Source: Seonamhaeicola sp. (lineage in GTDB: Bacteria > Bacteroidota > Bacteroidia > Flavobacteriales > Flavobacteriaceae). Taken from it: a DNA stretch of 64,000 bases. The notes under the pieces were generated by a model. It searched no databases. It was not told the origin of the DNA and saw only the letters and a program-made list of their open reading frames with translations. This document shows, piece after piece, positions 48,177 to 58,816 of the stretch. Position 1 is the first letter of the stretch, and each line of letters begins with the position of its first letter. A program made the translations under genes and the position numbers. The stretch is taken from contig NZ_JANQJQ010000021.1 of the NCBI RefSeq assembly GCF_028281565.1, positions 248,001 through 312,000 of the forward strand, read 5' to 3'.

Positions 48177-48987
48177 ATTGTAAAAGTCTTAAAAATAAAT
48201 ATATAAACGGGGCAGCAAAAATAATACTGTCTAATCGGTCCAACAGACCACCATGGCCAGGCATAATGACACCACTGTCCTTAACGCCGGCTTGTCTTTT
48301 GAATTTAGATTCTATTAAGTCTCCCAGCGTACCAAATACACTAATGATAATGCTTAAAATTAGCCAATTAGTAAAGCTTAAGGTCTCTGTAAAGTTAGTA
48401 ATAAAATAACTTGCTACGCATGAAAAAAATAAACCGCCTAAAAAGCCTTCAACGGTTTTCTTGGGCGAAATTTTAGCGAATAGCTTTTGTTTACCAAAGT
48501 TCTTTCCAACCAGAAAAGCAAACGAATCGTTTACCCAAATAAGAATAAACGACCCCAGCAGAATATTTGAGTTGTAAGTGTTTTGATAGTTAGCTATCAA
48601 TATTAAAAACACAAACGCGCTTGATAAATAAAAGGTTGTTAAGATGAATCTTTTTGAAGCAAAGAGGGGTATGGTTTTTTCTGAAAAGAGATCTTTAATT
48701 AAAAAGAGCTCAACAAAAATGGTGATTACCATTAGTATTTGGGTGGCTTCATCTAATCCAAATTGGGTGTTAAGTACCAGTTTCCAATACACAAAAACGA
48801 AATAGATGATAACAAAAACAGCATAAGGGATTAGGCTTTTTAATTGAATGAGTTTCTTAAACTCGGCTAAACAAATCAAGCCAAAAACAAAAAAGAGAAT
48901 GATTAAGGCCTGTTCGTTTTGCAAACAAATAATTAATAATGAAATATAAAGCAAGCCGGAGAAGCCTCTGATAAGAATTTCCTTCAC
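48166..48987 (-). CDS. cdsA: Phosphatidate cytidylyltransferase
   Basis: Multi-TM; SPKKTVEGFLGGL; DSGVIMPGHGGLLDRLDS. Confidence 0.93.
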   Translation of the reverse strand: MKEILIRGFSGLLYISLLIICLQNEQALIILFFVFGLICLAEFKKLIQLKSLIPYAVFVIIYFVFVYWKLVLNTQFGLDEATQILMVITIFVELFLIKDLFSEKTIPLFASKRFILTTFYLSSAFVFLILIANYQNTYNSNILLGSFILIWVNDSFAFLVGKNFGKQKLFAKISPKKTVEGFLGGLFFSCVASYFITNFTETLSFTNWLILSIIISVFGTLGDLIESKFKRQAGVKDSGVIMPGHGGLLDRLDSIIFAAPFIYLFLRLLQYVS

Positions 48988-49035
48988 ACGTTTAAATTTT
49001 AATAATTACAATATTATAAATTATAAAATTAAGAA

Positions 49036-49053
49036 TCCCGATAGCTATCGGGA
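49036..49053. repeat. Perfect 18-bp palindrome TCCCGATAGCTATCGGGA
   Basis: Self-complementary over its full length; intergenic. Confidence 0.8.
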
Positions 49054-49136
49054 CAACCACTGCGTTCTAACATTAAAAATTTTAAGCATTCCTTTTTGCA
49101 AATATATTTTTAAAATTTTTAAATGTTCGTTTTTTT

Positions 49137-49745
49137 TTACAGATCTTCTAAAAGCAGTAAGTAAAGATTTTTTGCACTGCTACCATAACTTAAAAAATCT
49201 TTTTCATCACCAGATTTAAAATGTTTTATGGTGGTGATGTTAGTAGGGATTTTTTGCCTGTTCTTTGATTTAATACCGCGAAGGCCTTCTCCTATGTTTT
49301 CAACTATTTGGCTGGTGGTAGCAAATACAATAAAATTAAAAGGCAGTTCTATTAATTTTTTCTCGAAAATCTGTTTTGAGGATATTAATAAGGACCCGTC
49401 ATTGGCTATTAAATTCTCGCAAGTGGTAAGGAAAAAAGTAGATTCTGTAATTCTTAAAGTTGGGTCCAGGTTTGAGTCTTTGAATTTATCTTTTAAGTTT
49501 TCATCAAGAAGTAACACTTTTTTATCATGCCATTTGTTTTCTTCAATGATATTATCCAGATTTTGAAAAACTTCGTTTAAGTCTTCACAATACAGGAACT
49601 TTCCACCATTAGCTTTAAAGTTTATGGTAAACCTTTCGTCTATTGGCAGCTTAATTTCCGGCATGTATTTGCCTCTTTCTTCAGATTTTAATTCCGCCTT
49701 TGAATGTTCAGATTTGGAACCAAAAATTTTTCTAAAAAGACTCAT
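49137..49745 (-). CDS. LUD domain-containing protein (LutC/YkgG-like)
   Basis: ITESTFFLTTCENLIANDGSLLISS; MSLFRKIFG N-terminus; LUD pattern. Confidence 0.7.
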   Translation of the reverse strand: MSLFRKIFGSKSEHSKAELKSEERGKYMPEIKLPIDERFTINFKANGGKFLYCEDLNEVFQNLDNIIEENKWHDKKVLLLDENLKDKFKDSNLDPTLRITESTFFLTTCENLIANDGSLLISSKQIFEKKLIELPFNFIVFATTSQIVENIGEGLRGIKSKNRQKIPTNITTIKHFKSGDEKDFLSYGSSAKNLYLLLLEDL

Positions 49746-49865
49746 TTAGTGACTGCTATTAACCCAATTCTTTTTGTTGATTATCAAAGATAAAAAATCT
49801 TAAACTAACCTTAAGGTTAATTTAAGATTTTTACTAAAAGCTTAACAAAATATATGTATTTCAGC

Positions 49866-51851
49866 TTATTTGCCCGAAACTTCTGTCGTTTCAGAGCCTT
49901 CGGTTTTTTCTTCGCTTTTTACTTCTGCTTCTTCTTTTTCAAAAGCACGTTTACCAAAAATGCGTTCCAGGTTATCTTTAAAAATCACTTCTTTATCAAG
50001 AAGTTCTTCGGCAAGTTCCGTAAGTTTATCTTTGTTAGCTTCTAAAAGTGCCACAGCCCTGTCATACTGCTCTTCAATGATATCCGAGATTTCTTTGTCA
50101 ATTAATTCGGCGGTCTGTTCGCTATACGGCTTTGTAAAACCATATTCGCTTTGGCCGGAAGAATCGTAATAGGTAAGGTTACCAATTTTATCACTAAGCC
50201 CGTAAATGGTCACCATAGCTCTGGCCTGTTTGGTAACCTTTTCCAGGTCAGATAAAGCGCCTGTAGATATTTTACCAAAAATAACCTGTTCCGCAGCTCT
50301 GCCTCCCAGGGCGGCACACATTTCATCTAACATTTGTTCCGGGCGGACAATCAGTCTTTCTTCCGGTAAATACCAGGCAGCTCCCAAGGAACGACCTCTT
50401 GGTACAATAGTAACTTTTACCAAAGGTGCTGCATGTTCCAACATCCAGCTTACAGTGGCGTGGCCTGCTTCATGGAAAGCAACCGCTTTTTTCTCGCTAG
50501 GCGTAATGATCTTATTTTTCTTTTCCAAACCACCAATAATTCTATCGACAGCATCAAGGAAGTCTTGTTTGTCAACCTCTTTTTTACCATTTCTGGCCGC
50601 TATTAGAGCGGCTTCATTACAAACGTTAGCAATATCGGCTCCTGAAAAACCGGGGGTTTGTTTTGAAAGAAAATCGGTATCTAAGTCCTTAGCCTTTTTT
50701 AAGGGTCTTAAGTGTACTTCAAAAATTTCTTTGCGTTCGCGAACATCGGGAAGGTCCACATAGATCTGCCTGTCAAAACGGCCGGCACGCATCAACGCTT
50801 TATCTAAAATATCGGCTCTGTTGGTAGCAGCCAATACAATCACATTGGTATTGGTACCAAAACCATCCATTTCTGTTAAAAGCTGATTTAATGTGTTTTC
50901 ACGTTCATCGTTGCTTCCGGACATGGCATTCTTTCCCCGGGCCCTACCAATGGCGTCAATTTCATCAATAAAAATAATGGAGGGTGATTTTTCTTTGGCT
51001 TGTTTGAACAAATCACGGACACGCGATGCTCCCACACCCACAAACATCTCCACAAAATCTGAACCTGATAATGAGAAGAAAGGTACTTTGGCCTCACCTG
51101 CAACAGCTTTTGCCAGGAGGGTCTTTCCGGTTCCCGGAGGCCCTACAAGTAAAGCTCCTTTAGGGATTTTTCCACCTAAAGTGGTATATTTTTCAGGGAA
51201 TTTCAAGAAGTCCACAATTTCCTGAACTTCCTCCTTAGCACCTTCCAAACCGGCTACATCTTTGAATGATGTCTTTACTTCCGTGTTCTGGTCAAAAAGT
51301 TTTGCCTTGGATTTTCCAATGTTAAAAATTTGTCCGCCTGCGCCACCACCGGCACCACCGGACATTCTCCTCATAATGAAAATCCAAACGCCGATCAACA
51401 GGATAAAAGGGAGTATTCCGATAAGCAGATTTCCAAAAGTATCGGTTTCGGTATCAAATTCAACAACCGGTTTAGTATCTAAATCTTCAATGATTTCGTT
51501 TAAACGGTTTTCAAAGTTTTGAAGGTCCCCAAATTCAAACTTATAGTTGGGTAACGCACTTACCGACGGGATAAACGGTTGCTGCTTTGAGCTTTTGTGT
51601 TCCTCTTTAGATTCGGCCTCATCTGTTAAATACACTCTTGCAACACGGGTATTCTTTACAATATCTATTTTTTCAACATCGCCATTGGCTAAAAATTTGA
51701 AAAAATCTGAGGTTGTAGTTTTAGAACCACCGCTACTGCTGCTGTCACCAAACAGTTGAAATCCTAAAAAAAGAGCAATTAAAATACCGTAAATCCAGTA
51801 AGGACTAAATTTTGGTTTCTTCTCTTTTATATTTTTTTTATCGTTTGCCAT
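49866..51851 (-). CDS. ftsH: ATP-dependent zinc metalloprotease FtsH
   Basis: [49 protein letters not shown]. Confidence 0.97.
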   Translation of the reverse strand: MANDKKNIKEKKPKFSPYWIYGILIALFLGFQLFGDSSSSGGSKTTTSDFFKFLANGDVEKIDIVKNTRVARVYLTDEAESKEEHKSSKQQPFIPSVSALPNYKFEFGDLQNFENRLNEIIEDLDTKPVVEFDTETDTFGNLLIGILPFILLIGVWIFIMRRMSGGAGGGAGGQIFNIGKSKAKLFDQNTEVKTSFKDVAGLEGAKEEVQEIVDFLKFPEKYTTLGGKIPKGALLVGPPGTGKTLLAKAVAGEAKVPFFSLSGSDFVEMFVGVGASRVRDLFKQAKEKSPSIIFIDEIDAIGRARGKNAMSGSNDERENTLNQLLTEMDGFGTNTNVIVLAATNRADILDKALMRAGRFDRQIYVDLPDVRERKEIFEVHLRPLKKAKDLDTDFLSKQTPGFSGADIANVCNEAALIAARNGKKEVDKQDFLDAVDRIIGGLEKKNKIITPSEKKAVAFHEAGHATVSWMLEHAAPLVKVTIVPRGRSLGAAWYLPEERLIVRPEQMLDEMCAALGGRAAEQVIFGKISTGALSDLEKVTKQARAMVTIYGLSDKIGNLTYYDSSGQSEYGFTKPYSEQTAELIDKEISDIIEEQYDRAVALLEANKDKLTELAEELLDKEVIFKDNLERIFGKRAFEKEEAEVKSEEKTEGSETTEVSGK

Positions 51852-51860
51852 GTAATCTTT

Positions 51861-52232
51861 TTAATAACTTGTTTCTATTACTGTTGTTTTAGCATCCCCC
51901 CAAAGACTTTCAATATCATAATATTCTCTAACATGCTTTTGAAATACATGTACAACAACATTAACGTAATCTATTAAAACCCATTCTGCATTGTCTACAC
52001 CTTCCGTATGCCAAGGTTTGTCTTTAAGCTCTTTACTTACTCTTTTATGTATGGAGTTAACTATGGCGTTTACTTGAGTGTTTGAAGTCCCTTCACATAT
52101 TATAAAGTAGTCGCAAACAGTATTCTCAATATCTCTTAAATCTAAAATATTTATTTCTTGCCCTTTAACATCTTCAATGCCACTTATAATTACTGATATT
52201 AATTGATCTGCGCTTATTTTTTCTTTCGCCAT
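51861..52232 (-). CDS. rsfS: Ribosome silencing factor
   Basis: CDYFIICEGTSNTQVNAI; WHTEGVDNAEWVLIDYVNVVVHVFQKHVREYYDIESLWGDA. Confidence 0.95.
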   Translation of the reverse strand: MAKEKISADQLISVIISGIEDVKGQEINILDLRDIENTVCDYFIICEGTSNTQVNAIVNSIHKRVSKELKDKPWHTEGVDNAEWVLIDYVNVVVHVFQKHVREYYDIESLWGDAKTTVIETSY

Positions 52233-52325
52233 TAAATTTATTTAATTTGTACAAAGTTATTATTTTTTTAATTCTTTATACTTTAAAAAAATCATAAGAT
52301 TTTAAAGCTTAACAATAACCTTTTC

Positions 52326-53054
52326 ATGCATATAATCAAACTTAATGCCATCGATTCTACAAATAGTTATTTGCGCAGGTATCTGGCTAAGAATAAGGTT
52401 GAAGATTATACAGTTGTCATAGCAGATGAACAGACCAACGGAAGAGGGCAAATGGGCACTTCCTGGAATTCAGAAGCGTCTAAGAACCTCACTTTTAGCA
52501 TGTTTAAGGATTTAAGCATCCATGTTGTAGAGTTCCCTTTTTATATTAGTATGGCTATTTCTCTGGCCATTTTAAAGGCATTAAAATCGTTTAATATTCC
52601 GGATTTACGTATTAAATGGCCAAACGACATTTTGTCAGCAGACAAAAAGATTTGCGGCATTTTAATCGAAAATGTCATAAAAAATAAATTAGACTCCACC
52701 ATTATAGGTATTGGAGTTAATGTAAACCAGACCAGGTTTGATGGACTTCCGAAAGCGGCATCTTTAAAAAATATAACGGGTGTTCATTACGATTTGGATG
52801 AGGTCTTACATCGTATAATGACCCATACAAAGGCATATTCTTTGCTTTTACAGGAGGGAGCATATGATACGGTTAAAAACGAATATGAAGCTAATTTGTT
52901 TAGAAAAGGCAAACCTTCAACATTTAAAGATGCTGAAGGGAACCTGTTTTCCGGATTTGTAAAAGGTGTTACCAAATACGGTAAGCTTATGGTAATTTTA
53001 GAAGACGAAGTTGTGAAAAAGTTTGATCTAAAAGAAGTACAGTTGCTGTACTAG
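52326..53054 (+). CDS. birA: Biotin--[acetyl-CoA-carboxylase] ligase
   Basis: DEQTNGRGQMGTSWNSEASKNLTFS; IKWPNDILSADKKICGILIEN. Confidence 0.95.
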   Translation: MHIIKLNAIDSTNSYLRRYLAKNKVEDYTVVIADEQTNGRGQMGTSWNSEASKNLTFSMFKDLSIHVVEFPFYISMAISLAILKALKSFNIPDLRIKWPNDILSADKKICGILIENVIKNKLDSTIIGIGVNVNQTRFDGLPKAASLKNITGVHYDLDEVLHRIMTHTKAYSLLLQEGAYDTVKNEYEANLFRKGKPSTFKDAEGNLFSGFVKGVTKYGKLMVILEDEVVKKFDLKEVQLLY

Positions 53055-53120
53055 TATTTGGTCATTGGGGGTTTGTGTTTTTAATATAAACGGATGGTTG
53101 TGAGCCTAAGGGTCTCAAAG

Positions 53121-53516
53121 TCAAATGGCTTTTGGGATACTTGTTACCAGTGTTTCAATAAACTTGGTGATCGGGCCTTTGATCATCATGGCCATCATGG
53201 GGTTAAAATCACCCGAGAATTGTAATTGTACTTCGCTGGAAGCATCCCCGGTTGCAACAATATGTCCGGTTAAAGAAAAATCTATTTTTCCACCGGCAGC
53301 ACCTAAAACAATTTTGTTAGGAGGCGTCACTTCTTTCTTCTTAAGTATGATTTCCGGCATACCTTTTAAAGCAAATACAAAGGTGTCGTCTTCTAAAACT
53401 TCAAATTTACTGATGTTTTCAGGCATTAAAGCTTCAAAGTTTTTAACATCGGCTAAAAACTCAAAAACAGCTTCAGGAGATTTTTCAACGTTTATTTTTG
53501 GTGATTCTAAATGCAT
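53121..53516 (-). CDS. SRPBCC family protein
   Basis: SPEAVFEFLADVKNFEALMPENISKFEVLEDDTFVFALKGMPEIILKKKE. Confidence 0.8.
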   Translation of the reverse strand: MHLESPKINVEKSPEAVFEFLADVKNFEALMPENISKFEVLEDDTFVFALKGMPEIILKKKEVTPPNKIVLGAAGGKIDFSLTGHIVATGDASSEVQLQFSGDFNPMMAMMIKGPITKFIETLVTSIPKAI

Positions 53517-53569
53517 AATACTGTTTGGTTGTTATTTGTTAAGCGGTTTAGTAGGAGCTTACATTAAAA

Positions 53570-54214
53570 TTAGATGCCATTCCATTCGCCCGGATTGGTA
53601 TTCCATTCCGATAAGGTTTTTAACTGGGATTCGGTAATATATTTGGTCTGTAATGCCTGGTCTAACAAACTATCATAATTACCTAAAGTTTGTAACCTGA
53701 CATTAGCATCTTCAAAATTTTGTGCAGCTACATCAAATCCGTAAGTGAAAATGGCAATCATGCCTTTTACATTAATACCGGCATCCCTTAATGCTTTCAC
53801 AGCATTTAAGCTACTTTTTCCGGTGCTGATCAAATCTTCAACTACAACAACATTCTGCCCGCTTTCAATAAAACCTTCAATTTGGTTTTTACGGCCGTGA
53901 CCTTTAGCATCCGGTCTGACATAAATAAATGGCAGGCCCATATATTCAGCTACCAGCATGCCAATACCAATAGCCCCAGTTGCAACTCCGGCAATAGCAT
54001 CGGGTTTTCCGTATTGCTTTTCAATTTGTTTAGCCATCGTTTCCCTTACGTAGTTACGAATAGGAGGAAAGGACAAGATAATTCTATTGTCACAATAAAT
54101 AGGTGATTTCCATCCGGAAGCCCAGGTAAATGGTTCTTTTGGGCTAAGCTTTATAGCTTTTACCTGCAATAAAACTTCGGCTGTTTTTCTGGCAGTGTGT
54201 TTGTTAAAAATCAT
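53570..54214 (-). CDS. pyrE: Orotate phosphoribosyltransferase
   Basis: FTWASGWKSPIYCDNRIILSFP; GVATGAIGIG; VVVVEDLISTGKSS. Confidence 0.96.
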   Translation of the reverse strand: MIFNKHTARKTAEVLLQVKAIKLSPKEPFTWASGWKSPIYCDNRIILSFPPIRNYVRETMAKQIEKQYGKPDAIAGVATGAIGIGMLVAEYMGLPFIYVRPDAKGHGRKNQIEGFIESGQNVVVVEDLISTGKSSLNAVKALRDAGINVKGMIAIFTYGFDVAAQNFEDANVRLQTLGNYDSLLDQALQTKYITESQLKTLSEWNTNPGEWNGI

Positions 54215-54344
54215 GTTGCCAAAAATACGGATTAATTTAATTTTTTATAAGATGTGTATTATGAATAAAAATATTTTTTTCAACAATGGTTGGTTTGCGA
54301 CTAAAAATGATATTTTTACCAAGGCGTAATGTTAAAAACTACAT

Positions 54345-54926
54345 ATGCATAAAGTTTTTGTTGGTGATAAACCTATAATTTTAACTACCAAAGTTGAACA
54401 GGAAACCCACTTTAAAAATTATTTACTGGATACGGTAAATATTGGAAAAGTAATTAAAGAGCTCAATAAATCTTCGTTGCGTGAAGTTAGGCTTATCCAT
54501 AAAAATGAAGACAAACTCTTAAGCAAATTCTTAAAAAAACTACCTAATGTTATTGCCGGTGGCGGAAAGGTTTTTAATGATAAAGGAGAAGTGCTATTCA
54601 TTTATAGAAATGATAAGTGGGATTTACCTAAAGGAAAAGCCGAAAGAAAAGAAACCATTGAAGAAACCTCCATCAGAGAAGTTGAAGAAGAAACCGGTGT
54701 TGAAGGTTTGGAAATTACCAAGCCTTTGGAGACTACCTATCATATATTTAAACGTAACGGACGCCACCGAATTAAAATCACCTATTGGTTTGAAATGAAA
54801 ACCACTTTTAACGGCAAGCTTTATCCTCAGGAAAAGGAAGGTATTACAAAAGTGGAGTGGTTAGATAAAAAGCAGTCTGTAAAGGCCCTTAAAAACTCTT
54901 ATGCTAATATCAGGGCTTTGGTGTAG
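54345..54926 (+). CDS. NUDIX hydrolase
   Basis: GKAERKETIEETSIREVEEETGVEGLE Nudix box. Confidence 0.92.
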   Translation: MHKVFVGDKPIILTTKVEQETHFKNYLLDTVNIGKVIKELNKSSLREVRLIHKNEDKLLSKFLKKLPNVIAGGGKVFNDKGEVLFIYRNDKWDLPKGKAERKETIEETSIREVEEETGVEGLEITKPLETTYHIFKRNGRHRIKITYWFEMKTTFNGKLYPQEKEGITKVEWLDKKQSVKALKNSYANIRALV

Positions 54927-55098
54927 CACACAATCTTAATTTTCTTCACAGTAATCGTTTCATTTTTTTGTAAGTATTTATTGGTTTTAAATGCACTTTA
55001 TCGATGAATTATATCATTTTGTTTAATTTTTAAATAATAATATTAAACATTAAATTATTTTTGTTTAAATTTAATGAAAATTAATTAAACAAAAAATC

Positions 55099-58000
55099 AT
55101 GAAAGTAGTTCTACATCAACAGACTCCCAAACTTCAATACCTACTTACTTCATTGTTTTTGTGCCTCTCTCTGTATGCTTTTGCAGGTGATAATTGTGGT
55201 CAAATAGAAAGTTTTGAATTTACCAATGGCGATGAAACCGTTAGTTTAATGGACGGAGAAAATTACATTATTTCAGATTTACCCTCCGGATTTTATATTA
55301 ATACAAAGGTTAGTGGAAAATCTAAAAGTGTACGTTACATTGTTGAAAATCTGGATACGGGCGACACCTTTAAGATAACAGAGAACCTGCCACCCTTTAC
55401 TTTTCCGGCCGGTAACAAACCATGGTATTTGGGACATGGGAACTTTAAGCTAACTGCTAAGGTGTATAAATTCTATTTTGGAATTGGGGAATGCGATTCA
55501 AAATCCATAACATTTACAATAAGACCTCCATGTACTGCCGATGCAGGAACATTGACAGCTGATGCTGAGATGGTTACCCTAACAGGCGGCGAAGCTGTGA
55601 TAAGCGCCACCCCTAATGGAGATATTTACATACCGGACGGCTACAGTAGTTTATTTGTGTTGACCTCCGGTGAAGGTTTGGTTATTGAGCAGGTGGGAGG
55701 CAGTCCAGAGTTTACGGTTGACATGTCAGGCTTATATACCATCCATACCTTGGTCTATGACGGCAATGTCGGTAGTCCAAATTATTTAGACCTGGGGGTT
55801 GTAGAGTTCGGAGTCACTACCGGAGTAGATGTATTGAATTTAGTAGGAGCCACAGGTATCTGTGCCTCGCTGGATGCAGCAGGAGCACCGATCATGGTCA
55901 AGGAGTGTATGGCCGATGCGGGCACCTTGACAGCCGATGCTGACATGGTAACCTTAACAGGCGGTGAAGCTATGATAAGCGCTACGCCTAATGGAGATAT
56001 TTACATACCGGACGGCTACAGTAGTTTATATGTACTGACCTCTGGTGAAGGTTTGGTTATCGAGCAGGTAGGGGGTAGTCCTGAGTTCACGGTAACAAGT
56101 TCAGGCTTATATACCATTCATACCCTTGTATATGACGGTAATGCCAATAGTCCTAATTATTTAGACCTGGGTGTTGTAGAGTTCGGAGTTACTACCGGAG
56201 TGGATGTATTGAATTTAGTAGGAGCCACAGGCATCTGTGCCTCACTGGATGCAGCAGGAGCACCGATCATGGTCAAGGAGTGTACAGCCGATGCAGGAAC
56301 ATTGACAGCTGATGCTGAGATGGTTACCCTAACAGGCGGCGAAGCCATGATAAGCGCCACCCCTAATGGAGATATTTACATACCGGACGGCTTCAGTAGT
56401 TTATTTGTGTTGACCTCCGGAGAAGGTTTGGTTATTGAGCAGGTAGGCGGGAGTCCTGAGTTCACGGTTGACATGTCCGGTTTATATACCATCCATACTT
56501 TGGTATATGATGGTAATGCCGATAGTCCGGATTATTTGGACCTGGGTGTTGTAGAGATTGGAATCACTACTGGGGTAGATGTATTGAATTTAGTAGGAGC
56601 CACAGGCATCTGTGCCTCACTGGATGCGGCAGGAGCACCGATCATGGTCAAGGAGTGTATGGCAGATGCCGGAACTTTAACAGCCGATGCTGACATGGTG
56701 ACCCTAACAGGTGGAGAAGCCATGATAAGTGCCACCCCTAATGGAGATATTTATATACCTGACGGCTACAGCAGTTTATTTGTACTGACCTCCGGTGAAG
56801 GTTTGGTCATTGAGCAGGTAGGCAGCAGTCCAGAGTTTACGGTTGACATGTCAGGCTTATATACCATCCATACGTTGGTATATGATGGTAATGCCGATAG
56901 TCCAAATTATTTAGACCTGGGTGTTGTAGAGTTTGGAGTGACTACAGGAGTCGATGTATTGAATTTAGTAGGAGCCACAGGCATTTGTGCCTCACTGGAT
57001 GCTGCAGGGGCACCCATTATGGTCAAGGAGTGTGCAGCTGATGCCGGAACCTTAACAGCTGATGCTGATATGGTTACATTGACGGGAGGTGAAGCCATGA
57101 TAAGCGCTACCCCTAATGGAGATATTTACATACCGGACGGTTACAGCAGTTTATTTGTGTTAACCTCCGGAGAAGGTTTGGTTATTGAGCAGGTAGGTGG
57201 CAGTCCGGAGTTTACGGTTGACATGTCCGGTTTATATACCATTCATACCCTTGTATATGATGGCAATGCTGATAGTCCTAATTATTTAGACCTGGGCGTT
57301 GTAGAGTTCGGAGTCACTACCGGTGTAGATGTATTGAATTTAGTAGGAGCCACAGGCATCTGTGCTTCACTGGATGCTGCAGGGGCACCTATTATGGCTA
57401 AAGAATGTATGGCCGATGCAGGAACATTGACAGCCGATGCTGACATGGTGACCCTAACAGGCGGCGAAGCTGTGATAAGCGCCACACCTAATGGAGATAT
57501 CTACATACCAGACGGCTACAGTAGTTTATTTGTGTTAACCTCCGGTGAAGGTTTGGTTATTGAGCAGGTAGGTGGCAGTCCGGAGTTTACGGTTGACATG
57601 TCCGGTTTATATACCATCCATACTTTGGTATATGATGGCAATGCTGATAGTCCTAATTATTTAGACCTGGGCGTTGTAGAGTTCGGAGTCACTACTGGGG
57701 TAGATGTATTAAATTTAGTTGGAGCCACAGGCATCTGTGCCTCACTGGATGCTGCGGGAGCACCCATTATGGTAGAGGAAAGTGAAGCCTGTTTGGCAAA
57801 TTCCGGAACCATGTTTTCAAGCCACCCCATAAGTTGTTTTGATGGGGGTACAGTAATGATTACTGCCCAGGCTTATGAGCCTGCAGATATACCGGCAGGG
57901 TATCAACAATTATTTGTACTCACAGAAGGATTTACATTAACAATTCTCGCCGTTTCAAATGAACCTGATTTTGATGTGGAAAAGCCTGGTTTTTATAGGA

Positions 58001-58524
58001 TTCATAGCTTGGTTTATAATCCGGATACTTTGGATTTAAGTGTTGTGGAGTTTGGTGTAACAACCGGCTATGATGTTGTTAATCTTGTAACAGAGAATAA
58101 TATATGTGCCTCTTTAGATGTCCACGGGTCCCTTAATTTGGTGATTCGTTCAAGATGGTTTTGCGACTATTTTAGTAAGATCTTCAACAACAGATCGGAT
58201 AGCTTAACGCTTGATGAACTTCCTTCCGATCTAAATGCTATTTTAAGTAATGACGAAGCAGGTAAATTTAACAATGGCGAAGTAAAATTATTCCCTAATC
58301 CGGTTGTTAATAGAGTAAACGTTAGTATGACTTTATATGGCGATGAAGAAGTCAACTATACTATTACAGATGTTAGTGGCAGGCAAGTTAAATCCGGTAA
58401 GTTAGAATATCTGGGCAGCGGTGCCGAAACCATTACGACAAATACCCTGGGTGACGGTATATATATGATTAAGTTAATTTCACAATACAGGCAGTTAACC
58501 AAAAAGATAATAGTTAATAAATAG
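55099..58524 (+). CDS. Large secreted repeat protein with C-terminal T9SS type A sorting domain
   Basis: Signal peptide; six 125-aa tandem repeats; C-terminal LFPNPVVNRVNVSM...ITDVSGRQVKSGKL...GDGIYMIKLISQYRQLTKKIIVNK. Confidence 0.92.
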   Translation: MKVVLHQQTPKLQYLLTSLFLCLSLYAFAGDNCGQIESFEFTNGDETVSLMDGENYIISDLPSGFYINTKVSGKSKSVRYIVENLDTGDTFKITENLPPFTFPAGNKPWYLGHGNFKLTAKVYKFYFGIGECDSKSITFTIRPPCTADAGTLTADAEMVTLTGGEAVISATPNGDIYIPDGYSSLFVLTSGEGLVIEQVGGSPEFTVDMSGLYTIHTLVYDGNVGSPNYLDLGVVEFGVTTGVDVLNLVGATGICASLDAAGAPIMVKECMADAGTLTADADMVTLTGGEAMISATPNGDIYIPDGYSSLYVLTSGEGLVIEQVGGSPEFTVTSSGLYTIHTLVYDGNANSPNYLDLGVVEFGVTTGVDVLNLVGATGICASLDAAGAPIMVKECTADAGTLTADAEMVTLTGGEAMISATPNGDIYIPDGFSSLFVLTSGEGLVIEQVGGSPEFTVDMSGLYTIHTLVYDGNADSPDYLDLGVVEIGITTGVDVLNLVGATGICASLDAAGAPIMVKECMADAGTLTADADMVTLTGGEAMISATPNGDIYIPDGYSSLFVLTSGEGLVIEQVGSSPEFTVDMSGLYTIHTLVYDGNADSPNYLDLGVVEFGVTTGVDVLNLVGATGICASLDAAGAPIMVKECAADAGTLTADADMVTLTGGEAMISATPNGDIYIPDGYSSLFVLTSGEGLVIEQVGGSPEFTVDMSGLYTIHTLVYDGNADSPNYLDLGVVEFGVTTGVDVLNLVGATGICASLDAAGAPIMAKECMADAGTLTADADMVTLTGGEAVISATPNGDIYIPDGYSSLFVLTSGEGLVIEQVGGSPEFTVDMSGLYTIHTLVYDGNADSPNYLDLGVVEFGVTTGVDVLNLVGATGICASLDAAGAPIMVEESEACLANSGTMFSSHPISCFDGGTVMITAQAYEPADIPAGYQQLFVLTEGFTLTILAVSNEPDFDVEKPGFYRIHSLVYNPDTLDLSVVEFGVTTGYDVVNLVTENNICASLDVHGSLNLVIRSRWFCDYFSKIFNNRSDSLTLDELPSDLNAILSNDEAGKFNNGEVKLFPNPVVNRVNVSMTLYGDEEVNYTITDVSGRQVKSGKLEYLGSGAETITTNTLGDGIYMIKLISQYRQLTKKIIVNK
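55531..57780 (+). repeat. Six tandem 375-bp coding repeats
   Basis: Unit starts at 55531, 55906, 56281, 56656, 57031 and 57406, exactly 375 bp apart; a divergent seventh unit follows. Confidence 0.95.
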
Positions 58525-58549
58525 AAAAAGGAAAATTGCATTTATGAAT

Positions 58550-58578
58550 AAAGGGTTGATGTTAAATATCAACCCTTT
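58550..58578. terminator. Intrinsic terminator
   Basis: AAAGGGTTGAT-GTTAAAT-ATCAACCCTTT perfect 11-bp arms then T-rich. Confidence 0.85.
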
Positions 58579-58816
58579 ATTATTTTTTAATGATTCATTT
58601 ACTTTTCACAAAATTCCTAAATAAAAAATCAATTATTGTAGTGCTGACCCAATTTTTGATAAATCTATGATTAATTTGTCATTAATTTCTTTAAGATATT
58701 TAAAAAATTAGAGAAAAATAAGTAATTTAGACCTGTAAGCAAACGCTTATAATTGCTATGGGATTATTTTTTTGAAGTTAGTTGTAATTTTTTAAATATC
58801 TAAAATTACATTTAAC

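Noticed and set aside
50206-51225. Long plus-strand ORFs opposite ftsH (50206-50763, 50893-51225)
   Set aside because: Antisense shadows of a highly conserved gene with no domain resemblance.
56157-57485. Four evenly spaced antisense ORFs (56157-56360, 56532-56735, 56907-57098, 57282-57485)
   Set aside because: They are the reverse complement of the same segment of each 375-bp repeat of the sense gene, so their regularity reflects the repeats and not real genes.
55531-57780. Regular repeat array considered as CRISPR
   Set aside because: Period is 375 bp with no unique spacers, and the whole array is a continuous reading frame of a secreted protein.
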